DNA of 64,000 bases from Paraescarpia echinospica (lineage: Eukaryota > Annelida > Polychaeta > Sabellida > Siboglinidae), in contig CM034533.1 in NCBI GenBank assembly GCA_020002185.1, positions 37,616,219 to 37,680,218 of the forward strand. Reading direction: 5' to 3'. Shown piece after piece: positions 36,251-47,800 of this stretch. The notes under the pieces are model-generated. The model saw only the letters and a list, made by a program, of their open reading frames with translations. It was not told where the DNA came from and searched no databases. Position 1 is the first letter of the stretch, and each line of letters begins with the position of its first letter. A program made the position numbers and the translations under genes.

Positions 36251-37940
36251 ACGTCTATTGCTTCACAAAAAAATACACTGATAATATTTTGCTTACTTAC
36301 TAAAAATGTATTGTCTATATTGGACTTCACAAATTGTTATTCTTTAGCACAAGTGGTATTGGTGATATATATTTCATTCTTTTAAAAATTGTATGTTGTA
36401 ATCACGCATGTTGCATATTGTAAAATATTCTTGACAGTAATTATATCAATTGTAAATTGGGCAAGTGTTATAAGTGACACACTTCTTCTTGCCCTTTTCA
36501 ACTTCAAAACTGTGACTTACAATTGTATACTTGGCATTTTTTGTATTGTATATTGTGCATGTATTGTGTTATTTTTTAAATATTGTGCATGTATTATTAT
36601 GTTGTTGTTGTTGAATACTTTCATTCAATTACGGAAATAAATAGCACACAAACTCGACATATCAATATGACAATGAAATACAATATTCATACTCCCAGTT
36701 CACTGTGTCTATGTGTGTGTCATGACAGGTTGGATGAATGCTGCATGCTCTGTACAGACCAGTAATCAATTGTTACTGCTTCATAATGTAACGTTCTGTA
36801 TTTTAACATGAACTTGATGAAGTAATGTTTATAAATTGTTCACAGTATTCCGTTGCTGAATCCAAATGCGCCAAATGCAAGATTGTTTTCTGCATTACTC
36901 CCCATGGCCCATGGAGTCAAGCCATGAATGAAGAAGTCTGCTCTGCTCATAATAGTCTTTTTGTAATATTGGAAGTTGATTGTCTCATAATTTAATGCCA
37001 GTAGGTTGCAAGATCTGTGCAGCAAGGTTCATATTTCAGTATCTTGTAGGAAAGCGTTGTGTTTGTCAACATGATGTCTATAATGTTCATGTCGTGTCGA
37101 ATGGACACCGTTCAATCTAGATATCAGATATATAACCATCGAGATTAAATGTGTACGTATGCAGGCAGGTGATGGATGTCATATTCAGACGATTCTGTGG
37201 CTCGGTACCTTCACAGTCAGACACAGATCAGTGTAAAATCAGTGTCACTGCATGTAATCGCGAACAATATCTGAAATAAAAAGGCCATCGTGTATCATAT
37301 TTTGATAACTGTTTTGATTCTGCATGCAAATCTTGTGAAATAATTTTCATATCCCTGCAACTGTTACTCAAGAGAGCAGTGTGAAATTCTATAATAATAT
37401 GTCAGTTGTCACACAACGAAACAAATTATGCTACATCTGATCAAGGCATTATGATTTATATTATGTTTTACAAAATGTTGTGCAGTAACTGTTTATCATG
37501 AAACACTTTTTAAAACAAATTAAGTCGGATAATTTACGTATTTGATGTCAAAAACAAATTGTTGATTTAATAGGTAACAACAATTAATTAAAATTATTGC
37601 ACAATGAAATTTATATTATTTCTAAGTATAAATAAAAGCATAACCATAAATAATGGCATAATGATAAGACATGCCAAACCTAAGGGCCAAAGCAAGAGTA
37701 AGCAGTAACCAGCCCTGTCCTAAGACTACCATGCTTGGCCCGTAGTATCATAGACATAGTAATAGGCTATTAATTAAAAGTCTAGCAACTCTAAACTACT
37801 ACTTTGACTATTGTGTTGTAGTGATTTAATTTGAGTAATATGGAATAAGTCACAATCTGGCTCCGCTGACATCATCATGATGTTGAAGACTTAACCAACA
37901 GTCACAGATTGGTCAAATAATCGTATCATGATTTTTGAAT
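36251..37940. other. AT-rich sequence without recognised features
   Basis: Putative first-intron sequence of the zinc-finger gene; no ORF, repeat or structured element that I could support. Confidence 0.5.
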
Positions 37941-38260
37941 GGCTCAAAAACCATATATGGCGCCCGAATCCGCCAAAGATTTTTCAACACAGACTAGCAT
38001 AAACCCCCATAGATCAGGCTAAACACTAAATATTTTCTCTTAGACACACTTATATAGCTTAATCCCACATGGTTTTGCATACGCGCATGCGATTTCATCG
38101 ACACACAATGCCTGACAATGGTGAAACTTCATTTTTTTTTAAAGGCTCAAAATCATAGATGGCGCCTGATTCCGCCAAAGATTTTTCAACACAGATTAAT
38201 ATAAACCTAGTAGATCTTGCTAAACACAAACAATTTCTTCTTATAGTAATACAAATGTGC
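37941..38260. repeat. Diverged tandem duplication, about 205-bp spacing
   Basis: GAATCCGCCAAAGATTTTTC at about 37965 recurs as GATTCCGCCAAAGATTTTTC at about 38170. Flanking GGCTCAAAAA..ATAGATGGCGCC and the following AACACAGA..AATATAAACC are shared, with about 85% identity by eye. Confidence 0.75.
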
Positions 38261-38363
38261 TAATTTTACTAATGAAAAACAGCTATGTCGTCAAATCGAT
38301 GATATCTAGCTGAATTTTTGTCAAATTTGAAAAAGAAAGACACTTAAATAAACTTCGACTTAC

Positions 38364-38520
38364 CAGCAAAATGAATCCACCAGCCGATGACGTCAACGAC
38401 CAGAAAAAGCGCGCGAATCCAAGAATTAAAACAAAGAACTACCCAGGCGGTGCGTAAACGACACGGCTCTGTGGTGAACTGCCGAAGCGCACGGAAAATT
38501 ACGTAGCGAGCAGAATCGTT
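38364..38520 (-). other. Putative non-coding first exon and promoter of the zinc-finger gene
   Basis: The minus strand here is locally GC- and CpG-richer than its surroundings (GCGCGCTTTTTC, GTGCGCTTCGGC) and ends in TTTTGCTG|GTAAGTCG, a strong 5' splice site. No exon with a suitable acceptor was seen between here and exon 1, so splicing to the GTTGTCAG acceptor at about 29034 is the simplest model. The transcription start is not determined. It could equally belong to another transcript. Confidence 0.45.
38388..38395. promoter_or_regulatory. CRE/ATF palindrome TGACGTCA
   Basis: A perfect TGACGTCA lies in the putative first exon/promoter, 24 bp from the proposed splice donor. The same octamer is repeated dozens of times in the 14-17.6 kb array of the same gene. 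Confidence 0.5.
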
Positions 38521-38559
38521 TGAAGTGCCTAATTATTGTGGTTACAATGTAATGTTCTT

Positions 38560-38850
38560 GTGAGGTCTCATTCAACTAGTCAGCCTTTTTCAGAACATTA
38601 TCGCTAAACGACCTTTATATGCTGGCACTGAGGGTGGTCATACCAGGGTGCTTGTCATCCTCAGTTGTTCTTTTACGTCCCAAATTGAGACGGGACCGAC
38701 ATTAACATGATCTCCGAGTCACGAGGGATACAGTCCCCAATGTTGAGAGCCAGGTTCTTACACGAAAAGTACATGCCTGCCCGGTCCGGGTTACGAACTC
38801 GGAGAGCTGGCATGCCAGGCGGATGTGTTAACCATTACACTAGCCGCGCT
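38560..38850 (-). mobile_element. tRNA-derived SINE
   Basis: The minus strand from 38850 reads GCGGCTAGTGTAATGGTTAA then CACATCCGCC TGGCATGCCAG and GAGTTCGTAACCCGG. This is a tRNA-like A-box, anticodon arm and B-box in correct order and spacing, continuing into a unique body with GGGACGTAAAAGAACAACTG. The acceptor stem and CCA end are lost, so it is a SINE and not a tRNA gene. The 3' limit is approximate. Confidence 0.75.
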
Positions 38851-38854
38851 CACA

Positions 38855-39062
38855 TTCAACAACATCCCAGGCGTATTTCTATTATGAAAATATTGTGTCT
38901 TAGCACACTTTTGAAGCCCAAATAGCGACCCGATATGCATCAACATACACCGCTATATCGGTCATTTTACGATCGCAGCGAGTCGCTATATGAGCTTCAA
39001 AAGTGTGTTAAGCCTAAGACACAATATTTACGTAATATAAATATGCCTGGGATGACGTTGAA
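38855..39062. mobile_element. Fold-back element, copy 1
   Basis: A 208-bp imperfect palindrome. TTCAACAACATCCCAGGCGT at the left pairs with CCTGGGATGACGTTGAA at the right; inside, TTGTGTCTTAGCACACTTTT and GAAGCCCAAATAGCGA pair with TCGCTATATGAGCTTC and AAAAGTGTGTTAAGCCTAAG. It abuts the SINE head. The right flank (CAACACTCAAGTTATAACGG CGAAATCGAGGTG, to 39135) recurs at 60057-60087. Confidence 0.8.
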
Positions 39063-39135
39063 AGCTGGAACTAACACTCTGACGTATCAAAGTTAGGCAA
39101 CACTCAAGTTATAACGGCGAAATCGAGGTGGGTCC

Positions 39136-42100
39136 GGATCCTATACACAGCCAACAGGTGCCATTTCGTAATTAGTTTTCTTGCGCACCACCTCTCTTGG
39201 ACGCGATCGCTTCCGGGACATTCAAAGCATTTACAGCGACTGTCATAGTCGAGCAATGTTCCTGTTCGGCTTCTAGTTCTGCGTCCCTGGCTGCAAACAC
39301 CCAGACTATGGGAAATGTTTTGCAAGTGAATCCCGATTTATTTTGGCATTTCCTGGGGTTAACCACTAAGCTATACACAATGCCCTACTATATAAAACTA
39401 AATTGTGGACTACTGCTACAGGAAACTCGTTTAAACTTTGATTTTGGCAATTAATTACACGTGGCAAAGAAGAAAAATGGCCGTCTAAAATTTTGTATCG
39501 ACGGTCAAGCCGGTTTATAAACAATTTGTCAATACTGGATAACTACAGAAAAACAATTCATTTGTATTGGCCACGTCGCTCCCATTAGTCTTTTGTTTGC
39601 AAACCATCTAATAGATAGTATTTTAACAATCATGAAATAGTGCAACATCAACTTAAAAAACTGCACACAACGCTACCTTTCACCATTTCCAAAACGAGCG
39701 AGCCGAGAACTTAACATCCGGGCACATTACACGTCGACGCCAAAAATGGGTCATTCCTAATCGGAGGATCATTCCCTAGGGATCGTTTATTTCGGTTAAC
39801 CATAGGCATAGCTTTCGCTTAACATTAACCAACCAAAAGGGTCATTAGAAAATAAAACGTTTGCACCTATCATTGTGGAGTTTACATTTCATTGTTGGTA
39901 ACATTGTTCTTGCTTATTCTAAATTTGTTGTCCTCGCACTAACCACAACTCTGTTGCGTATGGGTATGCCTAGCAGGCGGATATGGCCTAAAGATTGCCT
40001 ACACTTTTTCATTGAAAGAAAACATGCATACACATGCAAATTTGTGTTATTTATAAATTAAAATAAGAGATAAAGTCACCATACAAATATATTGCCAATA
40101 ATTAAAATGATGTATCATAATTCTACAGCAAATTTTTAAATATGTTAAAGCAACTGTGCAATGTTGTTTCAGTGCAAGGGTGTGCTTGAACGTGTTTTTT
40201 TTTTTATAAATTCTTCCCTTGGGGTAGTGTTAAGTTATCTATAAATCTCCTTTTTTTGGTAAAGCTAGATGTCAAGATATTTATCTTCTCCTAAAGCTAA
40301 TTTATTTCAATATGTTCATTCAATAAAGTCAACGTAACTACCAAGCAAAATTCACCAATCAGATCTTAACAAATGAATTACACATTTCCAGTAAGTGTCA
40401 ATTTCAAGTGATTCTAATTTTTAAAGACTTCCACTTCAATTGTTTTACTCTGAGGGGAGGTTATAGAATGTACATATTTATTTCACAGTTTATTTACACC
40501 TCTTTAGTGATACAACATAAAATTTGACCATTCTGAAGAAACTTAGGTTGGATCAAATAAACAACAACAAAATAAATATATATATATATCTCCAAGGTAC
40601 AAATAGTTAGCTTTAAGTATAACAAATGCATTATGAAATCAATACGTTTATTGTAACAACAATTGCATACACAACTTATAAAAGTCAATTATATAGATCA
40701 ACAAAGTTAAAAAGATTATATATCTTCAAAATATCTTTTCAAAATAGTACTTGAAAACATAATTGTAAGTGCGCATAAAATAATTACAGCATTTGATAAT
40801 ATAGACACTCTCTGTACATTTGACTACACTTTGTAATATCAACTTCCCATGGATACTGGCACGAAAAAGATACGTAATAATACTGGCTATATAGATCAGT
40901 CAGTCATACAGAACACAGGTTCCCAGTAAGGGGACTGGAACTTGCACATTTACCCAAGAATGGCACATTATATATGAACCCTAAAGCTATGGGTTTCATG
41001 TTCTCAGAAAGACTTGAGCTGAGTAATGACTCGTGATGGGGGGACCATCACAATCCTGTCAACAGCATCACTGTGCACTGCTACCGAGTGTCATGTGACT
41101 AAGTTGATGGTTGTCACATGACACACAGTTCCTACAGGAAGGTTGAGATTGGAAATATGGGAGACCTGCAGCTATCAACACTGACAGCAGTTACAACGTT
41201 CCCACTATTTATTGCTCTCATGTCACCAACATCGTCACGTGACACACAAAAGCAGCTCGGTGACGCTGCAAAAACCACCAATTCAAGACAATTGATCGTC
41301 TTGCCAACACAGTTTAAGTTTGAAATAATGTATGTGTCTTGCCATTTCTGTTCTGTTTACAATATAAATCACACTATACGTTAACATTATATGATATCAA
41401 CAAATAATGAGGTGCACTTCAACTTTTTAAAATGTTATATGGTGAAGCTCCACCAGATCACCATCTTTATGAAATATAAATATATACTGTACGGTCACAT
41501 ATCAACCATGTTGTTATTTACATATTTGTTAACAATGACTTATGTTATGAACCAAATGTATAAACTATAATGGGGTATGTTTAAAAAAATCACTTCTAAA
41601 TGTTTGAACTAAGATGATCAAATGTTTAATATCGATGTAACAGAATGTGTTATCAACCTACACACTTATAACAGAAATTATCACCTTTACAATGTTCAGT
41701 TTATGTGCGTACAAAATTAACATGCTAATAAACATGGCTCCTGCAGCAAATGAATATAATATTAATATCAACATAAACATGAAGCCATATACATTTGGCC
41801 CAGCCAAAGAAGACATCCTGAGGAACTGGTATAGAAATAGTTACAAAGATAACATAAAGTTGTGTGTTATGCTACAAATACATACTTAACTTGGTATATT
41901 TAATACAATTACATACACAACAATCACCAGCACAGTTATTCAATGTTGCCTGCACCTTTTCACTTTATCAAATATAATGTACTGTTATATGGAAATGCAC
42001 ATAATTCTAACATCTTGTCTCATTATAAAAATTACTAACATAAAATACAAAATGTCTAGAATTAATACAACATTCTTGTAAATACGAAGAGTTTCTAATA

Positions 42101-43114
42101 ACCCTTTTACACAACACCTTCCTACCAGAAAACAGAACCTATAAGGTTAGAAAAAGCCTTGTTTCCACAAAGGTGGTCTGATAATTGTATTTTAAAGAAT
42201 TATAGTATTCAGAATAGAGTTCAGAACTTCCTTCATTGTGGAAAATGGATTGTCACAAACAATCTGTATTTACTGGTCTAACATATGGTAACAACACTGA
42301 TTATTCATGTTTATATAGATTCATACAGTTCGTTAACTTTTCCACACCCAGAATGCAATGTTCCTTGAAATAAATTACAACACTGTTTTGTATGGCTTCT
42401 GAGGTTCACTAGTTCTTCAACCTATCCATGACCATCCTTTTTTATATCAAATTCAAATTAATGCGTAATATAAAATGCCACTTCGGAGTTTCAGCATAAT
42501 GAAATAAATGTTCAGATTTCAACAGAAACAAGGATACCCTTCAACAAAACAATAATTCAAAATTATGCATGATGAAAACATTCCACGACCTTGTACTGAA
42601 ATGATTCAGACACTCTGATGTTTTGTCTTGATCCTACCATAAATCACTCTTCCTGAATTTCCCAAAGTTATAATGAATATAATAAGATAGAGCAAACCGT
42701 AACCAGCCATGTGCAACTAATAACATGCATGTACAGGACTGTATGCTTACTTGGAAGGAAAATATCTTATGGCTTCAAACATAATTGTTTAAGCTGTATA
42801 ACAAAATATGTTCGCTTTGGGTGTCATCACCCTATTTGTCAATATGTGACTGGTGATTCACACTTGATATATGGACATAAATGGAATGGATTCATGATGA
42901 CCAAATCACTTAAGGAAACACCTTTCAGCACCAGGATACATTTAGTCAAGCTCATTCCTTTCACAGAAATAAATCAGATTTATTACACTACAAAACAATA
43001 CAACAGTGGTAAGAGTAAAATGTAAATATCATTACACTGTCAGTGCCAACCCGGACTGATTTCTACACACATAAGTAGCAGTGGTTTATCAGTGAGTAGC
43101 TGTGGCGACTTGGA
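39136..43114. other. Between the two genes; may include the SLC18B1 3' UTR
   Basis: No coding exon recognised. On the minus strand at about 39390-39300, TATAGCTTAGTGGTTAACCC resembles a tRNA A-box (possible second SINE head, weak B-box). AT-rich sequence 40.4-43.1 kb has AATAAA on the minus strand at several places, so the true 3' end of the transporter mRNA cannot be chosen by eye. Confidence 0.5.
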
Positions 43115-43210
43115 TCATTCAGCGGAGCTGTTCCCCAGTAGCGGCTGTTTCTCATCTGTTTTGTCGACGCGGCAGCAGCGTGCCCAAAGGTACACAACCC
43201 ACAGGGCTAG
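43115..43210 (-). CDS. SLC18B1: SLC18B1 exon 13 (terminal)
   Basis: Acceptor CTTTCAG. Encodes the end of TM12 (LALWVVYLWARCC) and the cytosolic tail RVDKTDEKQPLLGNSSAE, with stop TGA at 43115-43117. Confidence 0.92.
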   Translation of the reverse strand, partial: LALWVVYLWARCCRVDKTDEKQPLLGNSSAE

Positions 43211-44775
43211 CTGAAAGAGAAATTATATTCAGTGTAAAGAAATATATAGAATATACTCAGCTTATTGTTGGAAATGTAACCGTTGGACTGTACCCAGTAC
43301 TACACACATTAAATGATTAAGAAGTGAAATTGTTAAATTCATATTTATATTATAAATTTACCAAATCAATTAAAAATTAGGTAGTTAATATAATAATGAC
43401 CTTGCACTAAAATAAAAAAAAACTGGTCTGTTAAAAACATACACGATAAAAACATTACGAGCGAATTCACGAAAAACCTGTGTAAAAATGTTTAATTAAA
43501 AATGTTCTTTCCCAAAATAATTCTTTTCCTATATAATGTTGTAGTATAGAGTTCAAAGTGTACCAACGTGATAAGTAGAAGATAACTTATTGCTTGGAGT
43601 ATATTATATAGGATGATGAATTAGATCATTCACATTTTTGTGTCGTGTCTGTCACACTTATAAATCTGTATCCAACAAAACAGTCAACAATGGAAATTAT
43701 TTTTTGCTTGTTGAGGCATATTATAATGGTATTGACCAGGCAAAAATAGATGTACTAGGTTTTCGTTTGAAGTGGTTAAATGAAAGTGCTGACATTACAA
43801 AATGTTGTCCCTTTTCAAAATACGGTTTGAAATTTCCACCCAGATTTGTTTTTCCCCACAGAAAATTTAACTAAATGTCTGGATCTGTCTTACACCTCAC
43901 ACCTAACTCGGCATACCTCTCATGGGGCACTGAGTTCCATAGATTACACTCAAAAGGACAAAAACGCTGTTTGACTGGTTCGCCAGCAATTGTGACAGAC
44001 GCGACATAAACAACAAGGTAAATAAAACAAACGTTTATTTTTAAACTGTCTCTTTACTTGGGTGGGCTGTTGGTTTACATCATCTCAGGCACTTTCTTTG
44101 TGCAAATTGTGATTATTTTAACATAGCAGTCACTGAATATATGACTACATTAATTTCAAAATGGCTACCAGACATGTGATCACTACAGCTTATTCAGTCA
44201 CAATGTTATGACGTGTCCTGTTTGTAGTAATTATCAAGGATCTAATTTTTTACTTTCAAATGTTATCCTTGATGATCTGACCAGGTGGAAATACTAGGGA
44301 TCTACTCCTATGAGGTCTAGTGGGTTAAAGTAAATTGTAGGTGGGTGGACATCATCTGACTTTCTGTGCTACCAGAATAGTCTCATAATTTGTAGCAAGA
44401 TGGACTTTCTGCTTTTTTATCCTGATGGCTTTCAAAACAGTTAACTCCCTATCCACTTGTGTATGCATCAAATACAATTACTAGATCCCCACATACGATA
44501 GATGTAATGGCTTGAAGCTCAGAAAGTTCTACAAGGAAGGCCAGATTTTCATGTTGAAACATTTTGCGAGGAAACATTTCCTTTCCTTAACGTGACAGTC
44601 CCAGGGCCATATTTCTTGTGTGGGTTTCTGGAGAGGTGTAGCACAGAGGATTATTGACAGGAGTATTTCTGTTCTGTGTTCTTTGTATTGGCAGGCAGAA
44701 TACCAGTTTTGTTTCATCTGTATTAATTTACATGAAACTCAGATGATTTTAGTACAAAAAACGTGTGTGTGTGTG

Positions 44776-44842
<67 letters not shown>

Positions 44843-47800
44843 TGTCAGCGGGTGGCTAAAAGTTATAAAAATGGGCCAAATAGCCCTGAAGTCCTTTGGA
44901 CTAATACGTCTATATGTGACCCCGGCTGACCAAATGAGTGATAAGTCGGAAAAATTGTAACATTGTTTTCTTACATCCTTGTAAAGGTTTGGTAGGGTGT
45001 TTTACACGGTTTCAAAAAATATGACTGCTTCAAAAATTGGCAAAGTTATGGAGCATTGAACATGGTAGGGATCAAAAAGTGAAAAAGAAGAAAACGGCTG
45101 TTGAAGTTTTACATTATATATGCAAATGGATTGCATGGAAATATTACATGCACAACATTCAAATGTGGCACACAGTATGTAATACGTATGTTATGTTGCA
45201 ATGATACACTGGAAGTACAAATGTTCTGCTACAAAGACTTATCAAGTTATGCCAGATTATGTCTTCATGTGTAAAACTAAGAGGACAGATTATTTGAGAG
45301 CAAAAGGTAGACTCACTGTTTGACACCGTTTAAAACTGTCCAGTTTAACAGGGGTCTAGTGGCTTAATGCTGTCTGTTGACACTAGCTACTGCCAGTGAC
45401 CAATTACACACTGGTCACAGTTTCCATCAAACAATAGCTGGCAGAGAATCTTAGCTCCACAGGTGGGTGTAATACACAACCAGAGCCACCACTGATTCAT
45501 GGTCAAGTAGATTAGTTCAATGCACCAACTAAGACAATACACAACACTGTGGGTGACAGTGTCCAGAGTGAGGCCTAAGCAGTGTCCTCATTGCTGAATA
45601 GATCAATTAAACCTGCCAAGTGGGTGACATTCTGCACAAGTGTTCATTAATCCTTAGTGATTGTTCAGAACACCAGACTGACCACATACCTAAACAAAGT
45701 GAATGTAATAGGTGAAGAACAGGCAGTGTTCAAATAGGGGTATTGGTTGAATTGTATTTGTCTCGACGCAAAAGGCTTTATTGTGCCTTCATCGATTATA
45801 AGAAAGCATTTGATTTAGTAGACCGGTCCTCCCTGTGGTCTAAGATAATTTCATGCAGTATTAATGGTATTGTGTTGAAAGTTGTATACAACATGTACAA
45901 AAATGCTAAATCATGTATAAATCAGGGCCAGGCTGTGTCAGCCTTCTTCTCATGTGATGTAGAGGTATGGCAAGGAGAAAACTTGTGTCCTTTGTTATTT
46001 GCTATTTACCTGAATCATTTTGAACACTGTTAGTCACAATTATAACAGACTTGACATGGCAGCTGGTGAAATTTACAACAACCTTAGGGATGATGATGTA
46101 GAAAATGTATGTTCTACTATATGCTGATGACACTAGAATGATTCAATCAAATCCAGATTTCTTGCTTGTGTATAGCGGAACTATGTCAACTCTTCTAATG
46201 GTTGACATTTGGTTGTTTCAGGTGTCAACTATATTGTGAATCTGTAATTATTAGTCTATATTGATACAATTGATTTATACAGTACCATGTTTACACAAGG
46301 CATGGCAAGCGTAAACAGAACAGTAGAATGCATTTGATATAAATAAAGTGTAGGATATTTCACTCTATAGTTGTCCAGAATATTAATTTTCTATGTTTGT
46401 CACCTACAGGTGACAGAATATTAATTTTCTATGTTTGTCACCTACAGGTTTCTACAGACAATACATCTTTAACCAATAGACACCACAGTCACACCATTTT
46501 ATAATAATTAAATGAACATCAAAATAAACACAACTTGCAATTATAGAAAATCAATAGTTTTGAAGATAAAAAGTGTTAGGCAACTGTTCAGTCTAACAGG
46601 GGTCAAGTGTGTCTACTCTGCCTGGGCGCTGTGACCAATTAAAGATTAGTCAAGGTCTCAATGGAACAGTAGCACTAGGCTGCAGAGTTTAGTCATGGTG
46701 TTGACTTTGTGGCACATTAAACAAAATCTACTGTTGGGGGTGGTCTCAAGGGCCCTTCTCAAAACCACATCACTAGATAATGTAAAACTTTTGCACTTTG
46801 GGGGCCCCTTAGGTGCCCTTAGAATGATTCAATCAAATACAGATTTCTTGTATATAGTGGCAGCACCCTAAGATACATCTATGCAAAATTAGAAAAAAAG
46901 TTGCTGAACAGTTTTTGAAAAAATAGGCCAAATGTTACATTTTTACCAGTTTTGGGGTCCTTGGAGGCCCTAGGGAGCCCTTAAAATGATTCAATCAAAT
47001 ACAGATTTCTCGTGCATAGTGGCAGTGCCCTAAGATGTCTATGCAAAATTAGAGAAAAAGTTGCTGAACGGTTTCTGAGATACGGCAGCTAATGGCGGAC
47101 AGCAGACGGCGGACACAGAGTGATGGCAATAGTCCCTTGGATCTTCGGCCAAAGGCTAAAAAGGTGAGTTCTTATATAATGCACAATTCAGTCCTCAGGC
47201 CTGCTCAGAGCACTTTACTCCCTGGCCAGGGTTTCCGCCAGCCAGGTTAGAATAAAATTACATACCCAATAATTCTATGGTACAGATACGTACCCAAAAT
47301 AAATCCAGATTTTTTAATTTTGGTTAACCTTCTGTGCAATGAAACTCATACTTGATGACATATTTAATGGTGAATAATGAGCCTGTGCCAACACGTTTAT
47401 GCTAGCTATTCTGTGAATAAACATGGTATTCATTGCGGGATTGAAGCCTTCACCTCAGGATAGAACATGGCGTACTGGTATATTGGTAGGCTTAGTGTAC
47501 GGCGTGCTGTCATGGCTGTACATTTTTTGCGATGTTTTCGAGTATTAATTGTTTCTTGGTGAAAAAAATAACACAATCATACTGCACCATGAATATGACT
47601 ATTTATTTTAAAATGTGAAGGCAAGTTTATCATTTTCCTGCTGACTGTTACATTTGTCGTTCATTCTCCTACGAAACATGGACATGATCACCATGAGCCG
47701 GACTGGATTTCCGACTCTAAATGTCAGGAAATTCCTTCTCAGAGCATCTAGAAATAAAAAAAATTCTGGAGGAGGGCTCCCAGACCCCCCACCCTATGGC

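Larger units (their letters stand above)
44875..47165. mobile_element. Candidate repeated element, copy 1 (shared ends with 56.25-58.2 kb)
   Basis: Starts with GCCCTGAAGTCCTTTGGACTA and ends with a module GAGTGATGGCAATAGTCCCT then TGGATCTTCGGCC. Both ends recur at 56260 and 58185. The module before the right end (AATGATTCAATCAAATACAG then ATTTCT..) occurs three times here (46140, 46825, 46988). The interior holds a LINE fragment. The superfamily is unknown and the limits are provisional. Confidence 0.45.

Noticed and set aside
38781..38850. Functional tRNA gene
   Set aside because: A- and B-boxes are present, but the acceptor stem does not pair and the B-box is altered (GAGTTCGTAACC); it is a SINE head.
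38707..38925. 72-codon ORF on the plus strand
   Set aside because: Lies across the tRNA-derived SINE and fold-back, antisense to the SINE head.
45743..46033. Host gene ORF of 96 codons
   Set aside because: AFIDYKKAFD and LYADDT show it is a LINE reverse-transcriptase fragment.
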